From Helicobacter sp. NHP19-012 (GTDB lineage: Bacteria; Campylobacterota; Campylobacteria; Campylobacterales; Helicobacteraceae), in contig NZ_AP024819.1 in NCBI RefSeq assembly GCF_019703325.1, positions 744,001 through 808,000 of the forward strand: 64,000 nucleotides of DNA. The letters run 5' to 3'. The position numbers were made by a program, and so were the translations under genes. Shown here in pieces: positions 28,672 to 39,599 of the stretch. The notes under the pieces were generated by a model. It was not told the origin of the DNA and ran no database searches. It saw nothing but the letters and a program-made list of their open reading frames with translations. Numbering within the stretch: position 1 is the stretch's first letter; each line of letters starts with the position of its first letter.

Positions 28672-29868
28672 TTACTTGTACCCCACAACCCGAATTCCTC
28701 CGATGTTTTCAAGCACCTTTTTGGGGCTATTTTTGGGTTTGGGCGGAGTGAGGGTGGCTTTGTAGTTGGCAATCTCTTTTAAAATATTTGTCCCTGTGAT
28801 GCCTAAAATCTCATTGCGTAAGCATTGCGCCTCTTTTAAAGAAGTGCGCTCGTTGCCATGCGCGCTCTTGTTGCGGACAGAGCGGAAAATTTCAATCACC
28901 TCTAAAAGGCTCTTAGATAAGAATACACGCACCGGGCTAGGGAGCAAATCTAAAAGGGGCTGTTGGAGGCTGGGCAAGGCGATGATGTTTTTGTAGTCGG
29001 CTAAGACGGGCTTGTCTTTGTAGTCATCGCTTAAGATTTGACCCAGAGGGGTATTCTCCTTTTTAGAGTGGGAGAAGTAGCGCATTTCTAGGATTTTAGG
29101 GTTGTTTTGGGCTAAAAAGCGCACTAAATCCTTAAACAAAGCATAGGCTTCTTGCTCTAAGATTTTAGAATACCTGAGCGCGATGGGTCCAAAGTCATAG
29201 AGGGGGTCTTGTTTGTTCTTTTGATACTCCATTTCGGCATAAATGACATTGTCTAGGCTGGCGTGGTGGAGCTTGTAGGCAGTAGCCCCAAAGTTGAGCT
29301 CAATCAAGCGCTCTTTGAGCTCTAAAAACTCCGCGCTTTTAAAGACATTTGGGTAGTGTTTTTTGGGGTCTTCAAAGTAATTGATCTCTTTTTTCATCTC
29401 TATGGCGAGTGGGTAATCGTAATCATTGCCATAAATTCTAAAGGTGTGGTTGTTATGATCGGGCGTGGTGAAGTTGGGTAGGTAGCGATCGCGCACAGCG
29501 GTAAAATCGTTGCGCTCTAGTTCGCGCATGTCTGTGATGATGAACCACGCCTCCACGCTGTTAAACTTTCTATCTTTGTTAAAATAATACTCGGGTGCGC
29601 TCACACCTTCTAAATCCTCTCGCACCGCCTCCACTTTTGCCACGAATAAGCTAGCGAAATCAGTTAAAAAGAGTTGTAAAAAATCCTTAGAATTAGTGCT
29701 TTGGTAAATGCGCTCTAAAGTTTCGGGGTGTTTGTGCTCTTGGTCTTTGCTCTTGGGGCGGATTTTGCCAAAGGCGACTTTGCCCTTTTCTTTCAGTATT
29801 GCTAAGTGTAGCTCAATGACATTTTCTTGGTAAAAGGGATTGTAAAGAATTAAAAGATTTTGGATCAT
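28672..29868 (-). CDS. HEPN-like protein with C-terminal RVVGY motif
   Basis: 398 residues, unknown family. The first 200 residues are mixed alpha/beta (YNPFYQENVIELHLAILKEK); the second half is helical. Near residue 330 the sequence EIFRSVRNKSAHG holds R-x4-H, the catalytic-type motif of HEPN ribonucleases, at the end of a helix as expected. The protein ends GGIRVVGYK: R-V-x-G-Y is the motif around the radical glycine of pyruvate formate-lyase and related enzymes, and the cluster also has an NrdG/PflA-like activase. The barrel and active-site cysteines of a true glycyl radical enzyme are not evident. Start ATGA overlaps the stop of the zinc-ribbon gene, so the two are co-translated. Two alternative readings, RNase effector or radical-bearing subunit, are both unproven. 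Confidence 0.85.
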   Translation of the reverse strand: MIQNLLILYNPFYQENVIELHLAILKEKGKVAFGKIRPKSKDQEHKHPETLERIYQSTNSKDFLQLFLTDFASLFVAKVEAVREDLEGVSAPEYYFNKDRKFNSVEAWFIITDMRELERNDFTAVRDRYLPNFTTPDHNNHTFRIYGNDYDYPLAIEMKKEINYFEDPKKHYPNVFKSAEFLELKERLIELNFGATAYKLHHASLDNVIYAEMEYQKNKQDPLYDFGPIALRYSKILEQEAYALFKDLVRFLAQNNPKILEMRYFSHSKKENTPLGQILSDDYKDKPVLADYKNIIALPSLQQPLLDLLPSPVRVFLSKSLLEVIEIFRSVRNKSAHGNERTSLKEAQCLRNEILGITGTNILKEIANYKATLTPPKPKNSPKKVLENIGGIRVVGYK

Positions 29869-30056
29869 TTTTTAAACACCTTGAATATTTGATCAAATAA
29901 ATTTAAAGGAACCTTTTGCATTTGTTGCCCACACTTGGGGCAAGTTGTTGTCATTTTGGCTAAGTCTAGAGCGCTTAGGGCATCGCTCTTAAAAGCCACA
30001 ATCTTAGAAAACCCACAAGGGCATTTGAGTTTATAAGGCTTAGGGGGTAGAGGCAT
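29865..30056 (-). CDS. Small zinc-ribbon protein
   Basis: 63 residues from the ATG at 30056, chosen because AAAAAAGGAG lies 8 bp upstream; a longer frame to 30119 has no such site. Two cysteine knuckles, KCPCGFSK and CPKCGQQM, about 30 residues apart should bind one zinc. The end is basic and hydrophobic (LFDQIFKVFKK). It is the first gene of the leftward operon and is coupled to the next by an ATGA overlap. A role as a nucleic-acid or protein adaptor is likely but not shown. Confidence 0.8.
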   Translation of the reverse strand: MPLPPKPYKLKCPCGFSKIVAFKSDALSALDLAKMTTTCPKCGQQMQKVPLNLFDQIFKVFKK

Positions 30057-30085
30057 TGGTCTTGCTCCTTTTTTCGTAGTCTTTG

Positions 30086-30094
30086 AGTGTAACA
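30086..30094 (-). promoter_or_regulatory. Extended -10 promoter of the leftward operon
   Basis: Minus strand TGT followed by TACACT, about 30 bp before the zinc-ribbon start. It is the only promoter-like element in the gap before the decayed gene at 30135. Confidence 0.4.
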
Positions 30095-30134
30095 GAGACT
30101 TGAGTGCTAAAGCAAGCACCCAGCTTAGGTCTAA

Positions 30135-31140
30135 TTAGGCTAGGATACTAGGAATTACTTGGTTAGTAACCTTTCCTCTGACTAACTCTTCTTTCTTGCT
30201 CTCCACAAATTTAGAGAAGATACTAGGCAAGATAGACAAGAGTGTACTTAGGATTGTACCCACTAATGGGTTAATTGTAAAGCCCAAACACCCCAAAGTT
30301 TGCAGAACTACTGCCTCTAAAGAAGCTAGGGCAAGATTGGAGAAAAACCCTGTTTTGCCTTCTTGCTTGCTCTCTAAAGCCCGCATCGCAGCGAAACAAC
30401 TGCTCTCTACAAAACTCTTTAGATGATCTGCCCAAGTGTTGAGATTATCCGCTTCACAATGCCATGCACACTCACCTGAAAGTCTTCAATGATGTGTTGG
30501 TTGATCCCAATGAGTTTTTGATTTCAGCTAATAACACGGGGCGGGTGATGTTATTGATTTCTCTTTCAAAATTCCCTCCTTGTAAGACAATTTGCACAAG
30601 ATTGACATTGCCCTCCAACGCCTGTCTGACCTCTGTTAATCCCCTCTAGGTTATGATTGGCATAACGGCTTTGTGTTTGTTCTAGAGCCTGTTGTCTCTG
30701 TGTTTCAATCTGAGCCATTCCCCCTTGTAAGTTTTGGATTAGGGTTTGATTCTCTTTTTGATTGCTATGTAGCCCCCTTAGTTCTGTTTGCAATTGTAAT
30801 CGCATCTCTGTGTAAAGCAATTCTAAGTGTACATGAAAAATGCGCCTGAAGCATTTCACTATCGATATGCCCTAACATCTAATTGAGAACAACCCTGCCA
30901 TTGTGATCGTCTAAAAACTCTAGGGATTCTTGGGTGCTGAAATGCAGACTTAGCTAGTCTGAGATCGCTTGTTTAATCTCTTCTAAGTCGCTGGGAGCGA
31001 CTAAATTAGTCTTACTAAGGCTGACTGAATTGTTTATTAGCTCGTTAGCTCGCTCAATGCCTTTTAATTCACACAGAAAACTTTGGGCAATGATCTTCTC
31101 TATGGCAGAGCAAACAAGGGCGATGAAGTGTACCCCCTCA
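30135..31140 (-). pseudogene. Decayed gene beside the chaperone-like locus
   Basis: Minus-strand translation in shifting frames gives one continuous-looking protein. It reads KIIAQSFLCELKGIERANEL and NLVAPSDLEEIKQAISD followed by a stop (about 30950), then LSLHFSTQESLEFLDDHNG, another stop (about 30880), MLGHIDSEMLQAHF, a frameshift near 30840, a coiled coil (NQTLIQNLQGGMAQIETQRQ), a frameshift near 30625 and REINNITRPVLLAEIKNS. The last part (30386-30135) is strongly hydrophobic (TINPLVGTILSTLLSILPSI) with a charged end. The layout, helices then an amphipathic or membrane segment, resembles membrane-acting proteins such as dynamin-like stalks or pore formers, but I cannot name the family. 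At least two stops and two frameshifts show it is inactive. Confidence 0.55.
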
Positions 31141-31377
31141 ACCCCATATCTTAAAAGGGCTTTATTGTGGCTTCAATAGGAGCGTTGTAACTAGGCATAT
31201 CCATTTAATGTTGCGCTTAAGTGGCTACCAAGTCACGATGCATCGAGGCTACCAAGCCGCCCACTTTGGCGCGCCTAATCCCAAATTCGCCCCCAGCACC
31301 CAAGTCACAGCTACTTAATGACCTCCATCAGTTACGATTTGTAAATTTAAACACCCTTTAAAATTCAAAAAAAGCCA

Positions 31378-32232
31378 TTAAAGACCGGCATGCATCAAGT
31401 AGCGTCTAGAAAACTTTTCTAAACTAAAAGGGATTTGTTTTAAAGCTTTGCAAACCCCGACTTTAATGATGGGCTCGCTGTAAAAATAGCCCTGTTCTTG
31501 GCCATTTTGAAAAAACCGCCCAAAGGGATCGACCATTAAATAAGATTGCGTCATCTCATCGTTATTTTCAGAGCTGATGATCGAGGCGAATTGTTGGTGT
31601 CTGTCTAAAAATGCCTGAAACTCCCCATCGCTGATTGCCAAGCGTTTATCCAGGATGGGGAGCATTTTAAAAATCTTCCACTTGCTGGGTTTGACATCTT
31701 GGATAAAATCCCCAAGGTATTCTCCTTGGTTGTGTAAATTCACCACCGTGTTGATTTTCACTTGTATTTTGGGGTTATGTGTGCGGATAGAAGCAATGTG
31801 TGCCTTCATTTTTGCAACATCCATCGCCTGTTTCTTGGTGCAACGGCCAATGGCGGTGTTGGTGGCGGTGTTTAAAGAATCCACGCTAAAGCCAATGGTT
31901 TCAAAATGGGTGGCGATGAGGTTGTTTAGATGCTGATCTAACAGGCTTGCATTGGTGATGGCAGACAAATGCATTTTTCTAGCTTTGGCTTCTTGGATGA
32001 TGTTTAAAAGATCCCTAGGGTATAAAAATATCTCACCGCCCACCAAATTGAGACGCAAGGTCTTAAAGTTAAGCAAAACAGGCAATTGTGCCACTTCATC
32101 CAATAGAAGACGCACTTTTGCGGGGGTATGCAAGAGCTCTTTTTGTTCTCTTTTCTGCCATTTTGCAAAACAATACTGACACTGGAAATTACAGGCTTCT
32201 GTGATGTGCCAATTGAGGGTGAAGGTATCCAT
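31378..32232 (-). CDS. Viperin-like radical SAM protein (predicted ddhNTP synthase)
   Basis: 284 residues. It starts MDTFTLNWHITEACNFQCQY, with the cluster cysteines Cys14, Cys18 and Cys21. After this, the viperin pattern is visible along the whole length: NLVGGEIFL (SAM-binding), FSVDSLN with IGRCTKK (compare animal CDSF and IGRG), VKINTVVN, then SKWKIFKMLPI, the EFQAFLDRHQQF helix, SYLMVDPFGRFF, and a C-terminal VGVCKAL with EKFSRRY. Viperins convert CTP or other NTPs to 3'-deoxy-3',4'-didehydro nucleotides that terminate viral RNA synthesis; prokaryotic viperins defend against phage. Many such genes sit next to a nucleotide kinase; none is seen here. It lies alone between a decayed gene and the 16S leader. 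The frame is intact and the start ATG is good, although the ribosome site is weak. Confidence 0.88.
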   Translation of the reverse strand: MDTFTLNWHITEACNFQCQYCFAKWQKREQKELLHTPAKVRLLLDEVAQLPVLLNFKTLRLNLVGGEIFLYPRDLLNIIQEAKARKMHLSAITNASLLDQHLNNLIATHFETIGFSVDSLNTATNTAIGRCTKKQAMDVAKMKAHIASIRTHNPKIQVKINTVVNLHNQGEYLGDFIQDVKPSKWKIFKMLPILDKRLAISDGEFQAFLDRHQQFASIISSENNDEMTQSYLMVDPFGRFFQNGQEQGYFYSEPIIKVGVCKALKQIPFSLEKFSRRYLMHAGL

Positions 32233-32374
32233 GCAAACAACCTTTAATGTTTCTATTGGCGTAACTTTAGGACTCTATGCCAAAAAAATAAACTAAGATT
32301 TAACATGACAACCAAATGATACACAATTGCTAAAACCTCCCCCCCATTTAAGCACCCCTTAAGCTTCAAAATCC

Positions 32375-32380
32375 TATAAT
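32375..32380 (+). promoter_or_regulatory. Probable rRNA promoter -10 (left copy)
   Basis: TATAAT about 260 bp upstream of the mature 16S, inside the repeat arm and ahead of the processing stem. Transcription would start near 32387. A second candidate, TTGACA at 32551, lies after the processing stem and is less likely to be used. Confidence 0.4.
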
Positions 32381-32637
32381 CGCACTTTGCCAAAGTTTAA
32401 AGCGGTTTAAAAATCCAAAGGTTGAAAAGCCCAAGCGGTTTTAAAAAAGCACTTAAACTTAACGCAACGATCTTTGACATTTAAGCAAGAGAGTCTTGAA
32501 GCCAAATTTTTGTTTTTAAATTTTGTTTTGGCTTTTAAGAACTCTAGTTATTGACACAACTTAGTCTTAACAGAGTAATCTTTAAGTGCTTATAGAGAAA
32601 TCTATCAAGCACAGAGCCAGTTTAGGATAAACTTAAC

Positions 32638-34138
<1,501 letters not shown>

Positions 34139-34240
34139 TTAGAGAACCCCTTTAAGACTTCGTTGTCTTAAGGACAAGGCTCAAGGCTCTCTTGCTTAGG
34201 TGTTAGGGTTTGTTTAAATTCTCCCTCATTAAATTTTTGT

Positions 34241-34246
34241 TAGAAT
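34241..34246 (+). promoter_or_regulatory. Extended -10 for the 34277 gene
   Basis: TGT directly followed by TAGAAT, 31 bp before the ATG at 34277, just outside the rRNA repeat arm. Read-through from the 16S promoter is also possible. Confidence 0.4.
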
Positions 34247-34276
34247 AGCCCTTATCTTTGATTTAAAGGTTTTGCT

Positions 34277-34798
34277 ATGGGGCAAAAAGAGCTATTGCAA
34301 GAGTTTGTGAGCCTTAAAGAGAAAAACGAAAGATACATGGGGAATTCTAACACCGCTCCCCAGTATTTCGCTCCCTTAAAGCCCAAATGGGATCAGTGGT
34401 TAGAAAACTTGAATCTCCATTACACAACTTACATCAGTTTTTGGGAGCACAACCAACCCACGATCTGTTTTGGACGCAAGGATATTTTAGGCGACGACTA
34501 TGTCAATGGTCCTATTTTCAAAAAGCAACATGGGGTTTATATTTGGTTAGGTTGTCAGTGGAAAAGGCGTACTTTTAAGTTGCGTATCGGTTGTTCTAAT
34601 AATTATGGCAACGCTTCTAAACAGAAATGTATGGCTCTAGATAAATTATTCACTTTTGAGAAGGGGGCTTATCAATACAAACATGAAATAAAATACCCTA
34701 GCCTAGCCACACTCCAAGAAAATTTTTTATACGACTTTATAGAGTTGGTAAAAGTGTTTAGTGCGGTGCCAAGAGAGGATTTTTATCCAAGTGAGTAA
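34277..34798 (+). CDS. McrB N-terminal-domain-like protein
   Basis: 173 residues, one domain. It shares a pattern with two other proteins in this window (58868-59530 and 63156-63670): a start with helices, then CFGRKDIL...VNG, then HGVYIWLGCQW, a basic beta strand (FKLRIGCSNNYGN), a spacer and a C-terminal helix ending VKVFSAVPREDFYP. The copy at 58868 is followed by a relic of the McrB Walker A motif, so I read this as the McrB-type N-terminal DNA-recognition domain on its own. AAAGG lies 7 bp before the ATG. It lies in the spacer between the two 16S genes. The domain assignment is moderate; the function of a solo copy is unknown. Confidence 0.7.
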   Translation: MGQKELLQEFVSLKEKNERYMGNSNTAPQYFAPLKPKWDQWLENLNLHYTTYISFWEHNQPTICFGRKDILGDDYVNGPIFKKQHGVYIWLGCQWKRRTFKLRIGCSNNYGNASKQKCMALDKLFTFEKGAYQYKHEIKYPSLATLQENFLYDFIELVKVFSAVPREDFYPSE

Positions 34799-35054
34799 AA
34801 GTAGGGCATCCGCCTTAATACTGCGGTTTTAGACAATGCCAAAGACCGGTTAATCCTATAAATTTATGTGCGCAAATTAGGCGATCTTTAAACATCTAAG
34901 GGATGCAATACAACCCAAGCTGGGGGTTTTAAGCTCAAAAACCAATAAATGTTTTAAACAGATAATGCCTAATCTCTTTAGCTAAGTCGGGAGATTAGGG
35001 TAACACCGCACCTTGAGAAAAAGATTAATCCAGTAAAAACTCTCTTGGAAGTTC
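34799..35054. other. Spacer without gene
   Basis: About 255 bp between two genes that converge. No open frame, clear hairpin with a T-tail or repeat was found. Confidence 0.4.
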
Positions 35055-35714
35055 TCAAATCTCTAAGGATAATTTAATTTTTTCGCATAAATTTCCAATA
35101 TCTAAACGATCTTTAGCATTTTTTAAAAGCTTAAATTCCCGTGCTTGACAATCAATGCAGTGCAATAACTCAAAAATGATAGAGTCATTTTTACGGGGAG
35201 CGACTAGACACATGCTAGAAAAATGGAACTTAGCACAAGAGAGCACAATAAAAGTATCGTGAAAGCGCAATAAGGGGTTTTTGTTTTTAATGTGTAATTT
35301 GATAACATCCCCAAAAGTGATTTGTTTGGCATGCTTGTTTTTATGGGATTCGCTCTGCAAAATAGCTTTCTTCAAGAAATACTCCACAAGAGGTTTTCTA
35401 TGTGCCGATACAGGTTTATCAATAGATACCTTGCGCAACCCAACACTGAGCCCTGTTTCCATCGCATTGTTTTCTAAAACCTGTGTCTTTGGGACGATCC
35501 GCAATTGATCGATCATCACTTCAATCAATTTCCCATGATCATTTATAATATAGTTTTTATGCGAAGAGTATTTTTTACTTTGTTTGTTCTGTGTTGTTTG
35601 TGGAAAGGCTAGGAAAAAATCTTTACCTTCATAAATGACAAAGTGTGGGCGTTTTTCTTTTTGTTCATGCCCCTCAGCACATTTATTTCGATACCAAACT
35701 AAATCAATAGGCAT
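35055..35714 (-). CDS. Protein resembling tandem MazF/PemK folds
   Basis: 219 residues. The C-terminal half reads like the MazF/PemK toxin fold: GDVIKLHIKNK, then HDTFIVLSCAKFHFSSMCLV followed by AP, then SIIFELLHCIDCQAREFKLL and a closing helix. These match the order of MazF elements (GDLIWVDF, RPAVVLSP, MCLCVP, VALADQVKSI). The N-terminal half repeats a weaker version (KRPHFVIYEGKDFFLAFPQT, then IEVMIDQLRIVPKTQVLENN). MazF proteins cut mRNA at short sequences and are usually paired with an antitoxin; no antitoxin gene is visible here. The ribosome site is weak. Lies in the spacer between the 16S copies. Family call is tentative; another small beta-barrel fold is possible. Confidence 0.55.
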   Translation of the reverse strand: MPIDLVWYRNKCAEGHEQKEKRPHFVIYEGKDFFLAFPQTTQNKQSKKYSSHKNYIINDHGKLIEVMIDQLRIVPKTQVLENNAMETGLSVGLRKVSIDKPVSAHRKPLVEYFLKKAILQSESHKNKHAKQITFGDVIKLHIKNKNPLLRFHDTFIVLSCAKFHFSSMCLVAPRKNDSIIFELLHCIDCQAREFKLLKNAKDRLDIGNLCEKIKLSLEI

Positions 35715-35870
35715 ATTAACATTCCCTATACAAAAGCCCTATTTTATCAAATTTAGCAAACAACGCAAAAAATTTAGAAAGATTAAAGATTTTGAAAGAT
35801 TTTTAACACCTAAGCAAGAGAGCCTTGAGCCTTGTCCTTAAGACAACGAAGTCTTAAAGGGGTTCTCTAA

Positions 35871-37371
<1,501 letters not shown>

Positions 37372-37628
37372 GTTAAGTTTATCCTAAACTGGCTCTGTGC
37401 TTGATAGATTTCTCTATAAGCACTTAAAGATTACTCTGTTAAGACTAAGTTGTGTCAATAACTAGAGTTCTTAAAAGCCAAAACAAAATTTAAAAACAAA
37501 AATTTGGCTTCAAGACTCTCTTGCTTAAATGTCAAAGATCGTTGCGTTAAGTTTAAGTGCTTTTTTAAAACCGCTTGGGCTTTTCAACCTTTGGATTTTT
37601 AAACCGCTTTAAACTTTGGCAAAGTGCG

Positions 37629-37634
37629 ATTATA
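37629..37634 (-). promoter_or_regulatory. Probable rRNA promoter -10 (right copy)
   Basis: TATAAT on the minus strand, mirror image of the one at 32375-32380 within the inverted repeat. Confidence 0.4.
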
Positions 37635-37680
37635 GGATTTTGAAGCTTAAGGGGTGCTTAAATGGGGGGGAGGTTTTAGC

Positions 37681-38011
37681 TAGGCTGTTGTTAGCAAGAT
37701 AAAATGCCCTAAATGCCCTTAAACGGATATATCCAATATTACAGATACATCCTATTATTTTATTTTTATAGGTGCTGTGCTTGCAGTGGGTGCGGTTGTT
37801 GGAGTTAAAGACAGAGCGTTCAGAAACCGCTCACCTGGTGCGCCTACACTACAACTAAGTAATGGGTTTTGATCTGCACAACATCGTTGTCCACCTTGAG
37901 GGTTTTTAGGTTTGGTAGAGCGTAGGCTCAAAAATATCTACCTTTTATCTGTCCCTTAAATTTAAACTCTTGCTTGTTAGGTAAGAGCGGTTTTAGAGAC
38001 ATCATTCTCTC
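37681..38011. other. Remnant DNA between 16S and IS relics
   Basis: A short plus-strand frame near 37735-37870 reads DISNITDTSYYFIFIGAVLA and then VGAVVGVKDRAFRNRSPG before a stop; it looks like the end of a membrane protein without its start. Otherwise nothing recognisable. Confidence 0.35.
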
Positions 38012-38200
38012 CTATGATTCCCTATCTCTATCAAACTTTCTCAAGAGCAGTGTATAAAGTCCAATGAGGTGCCCAAATTCTAAAGACATTTGGGCTTCCT
38101 GGACTGATATTGTCCGTAGGGAGAGTTTGGTTCTTACTATACATCTCATAGTAGGGATTTTATAGAGTTTAAGCTCCGACGCATTCCCTGCAGGTCTCAC
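38012..38200 (-). pseudogene. TnpB C-terminal remnant with IS200/IS605-type end hairpin
   Basis: Minus-strand frame MRPAGNASELKLYKI...SVQEAQMSLEFGHLIGL. The DNA under EAQMSLEFG is GAAGCCCAAATGTCTTTAGA followed by ATTTGGGC, a stem-loop with the shape of IS200/IS605 right ends, where tnpB reads through the end hairpin. A similar solo hairpin occurs at 46743-46761. The rest of this tnpB is missing. Confidence 0.45.
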
Positions 38201-38250
38201 GCATCAATCTACCAAAGCGTAACTCTCAACACTTCCTTACCGCAGATACG

Positions 38251-38487
38251 ATGGCTAAGGGTAGGAGCAGGCGGCTTTTAAGACAAGAGTTTTCCCATTT
38301 GAGAACAAGACTACCCACACTATGGACAAACTCTTATTTTATCTCCTCTGTGGGCGGTGCGCCTTTGGAAGTGATCAAGCAATACATTGCTAACCAACAA
38401 AACTCTGAAAGACCTAAGCAAAAGAACAAGTGGAAAGACTATGTTAATCGCCTACAAGCAGAAACTCTACAATTCAAGCAAAAATAA
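38251..38487 (+). pseudogene. tnpA: Truncated Y1 transposase TnpA (IS200/IS605)
   Basis: 78 codons matching the C-terminal half of the HUH single-strand transposase: GRSRRLLRQEFSHL, LPTLWTNSYFISSVGGAPLE and the catalytic-tyrosine helix VIKQYIANQQ. The N-terminal half with the HUH metal motif is absent; upstream codons (FLTADTMAK) suggest a deletion. It overlaps the start of tnpB as in intact elements. Not functional. Confidence 0.75.
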
Positions 38488-39569
38488 GCACATCGGCAAA
38501 CTTCTGCGCCTCTATAGCATTGCTACAATCATTGCATTGCTTTGCATAAGAGGTATTATGGGCTTTTAAAAAGTATTTAAAACTCTACACCCTGCAAAAG
38601 CACATCATAAAGCTAAAGAAAACAACACACTTTGCCTTTTTAAAAACTCTAGGCTCTCAAACCTTGCAGGAGTTAGTAGAAAGGATAGACAAAGCCTATC
38701 AAAAGTTTTTTAAAAAACAGGGCAGACCACCTAGATTTAAAAAGACAACCCTATATCAATCTTTCACATTCAAGGGCAAGACAGGCTATAAGATCCAAGA
38801 CAACATTATTTCTTTTAATGGCTATGTTTTTAAGTTTGTCAAGACCTACAACCTTGTAGGTAAACCCAAGACTTTAACCGTTAAAAGAGATAATCTAGGC
38901 GATTATTTCTTGTGCTTGGTGTGTGAAGTGGCGGATACTCCCAAGCCCGCAGGCGGTAATAGTGTGGAGCTTGACTTTGGGTCAAAAACCTTTCTCACAT
39001 GCTCTAATGGCACACAAATCCCATCGCCTTTATTTTTCTCTAAAGTCTTGCCTTCGATAAAATCTTGCTCTAAATCTCTATCTAAAAAGAAAAGGGGTAG
39101 CCATAGACGCTTAAAAGCCAAGATTAGGCTAGCCAAGCTACACAGAAAAATCAAAAATCTTAAAGCTGATTTTTTCTATAAACTCGCCAATAGTCTTGCT
39201 AGACAATACGCCACAATTTTCATTGAAGACTTGAATATAAAGGCTATGGCTAGACTTTGGGGGCGTAAAATTAATGATTTAGGCTTTGGTGAATTTGTGG
39301 CTATCTTGGAGAGAAAAACCCAAGTGGTTAAGATAGGTTTCATCAAAAGCGATGCTTTTGTTCCTAGCTCTAAGACCTGCTCTATCTGTGGGGCACTCAA
39401 AGAGGATTTAAGCCTAAAAGATAAGGTTTTTCATTGCCCCTCTTGTGGGCTTTCCTTGGATGGAGATTTAAATACAAGCATCAATATACACAGAGAACGG
39501 GCTCACTCTTGGAGGAGAGGCTGTAAGACATGCCTACATGCAAGCCTTGATGATCCCAGAATCCCCTAG
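38441..39569 (+). pseudogene. tnpB: TnpB RNA-guided nuclease, frameshifted near the N-terminus
   Basis: The start MLIAYKQKLYNSSKNKHIGK at 38441 runs into NKHIGKLLRLYSIATII, then the frame breaks near 38540 and resumes in another frame at about 38552 with WAFKKYLKLYTLQKHIIKLK. From there the frame is intact to 39569. RuvC residues are present: Asp in VELDFGSKTF, Glu in IFIEDLNIKAM and Asp in LDGDLNTSINI; the zinc finger CSICG...CPSCG lies between the last two. Full-length TnpB would be about 375 residues. Next to a truncated tnpA and an end hairpin. The nuclease core is thus well kept, but the N-terminal lesion should stop production of the complete protein. Confidence 0.85.
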
Positions 39570-39582
39570 TTTGGCTATGGGG
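39563..39582 (+). other. IS right-end hairpin / omega-RNA 3' region
   Basis: CCCCTAG-TTTGG-CTATGGGG forms a stem with one bulged T directly at the tnpB stop. In this family the same DNA is the subterminal hairpin recognised by TnpA and the scaffold end of the guide RNA used by TnpB; the guide would be the bases just after the element. Confidence 0.5.
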
Positions 39583-39599
39583 GTATGTCAATAGGCTTT

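Larger units (their letters stand above)
38230..39590 (+). mobile_element. IS200/IS605-family element, degenerate
   Basis: Overlapping tnpA (truncated) and tnpB (frameshifted) followed by a right-end hairpin. The left end could not be defined because the tnpA start is missing. The right boundary is set just after the hairpin and is approximate. Confidence 0.6.

Noticed and set aside
32551..32556. TTGACA as the -35 of the rRNA promoter
   Set aside because: It lies downstream of the processing-stem arm at 32483-32503, and no good -10 follows at the right distance.
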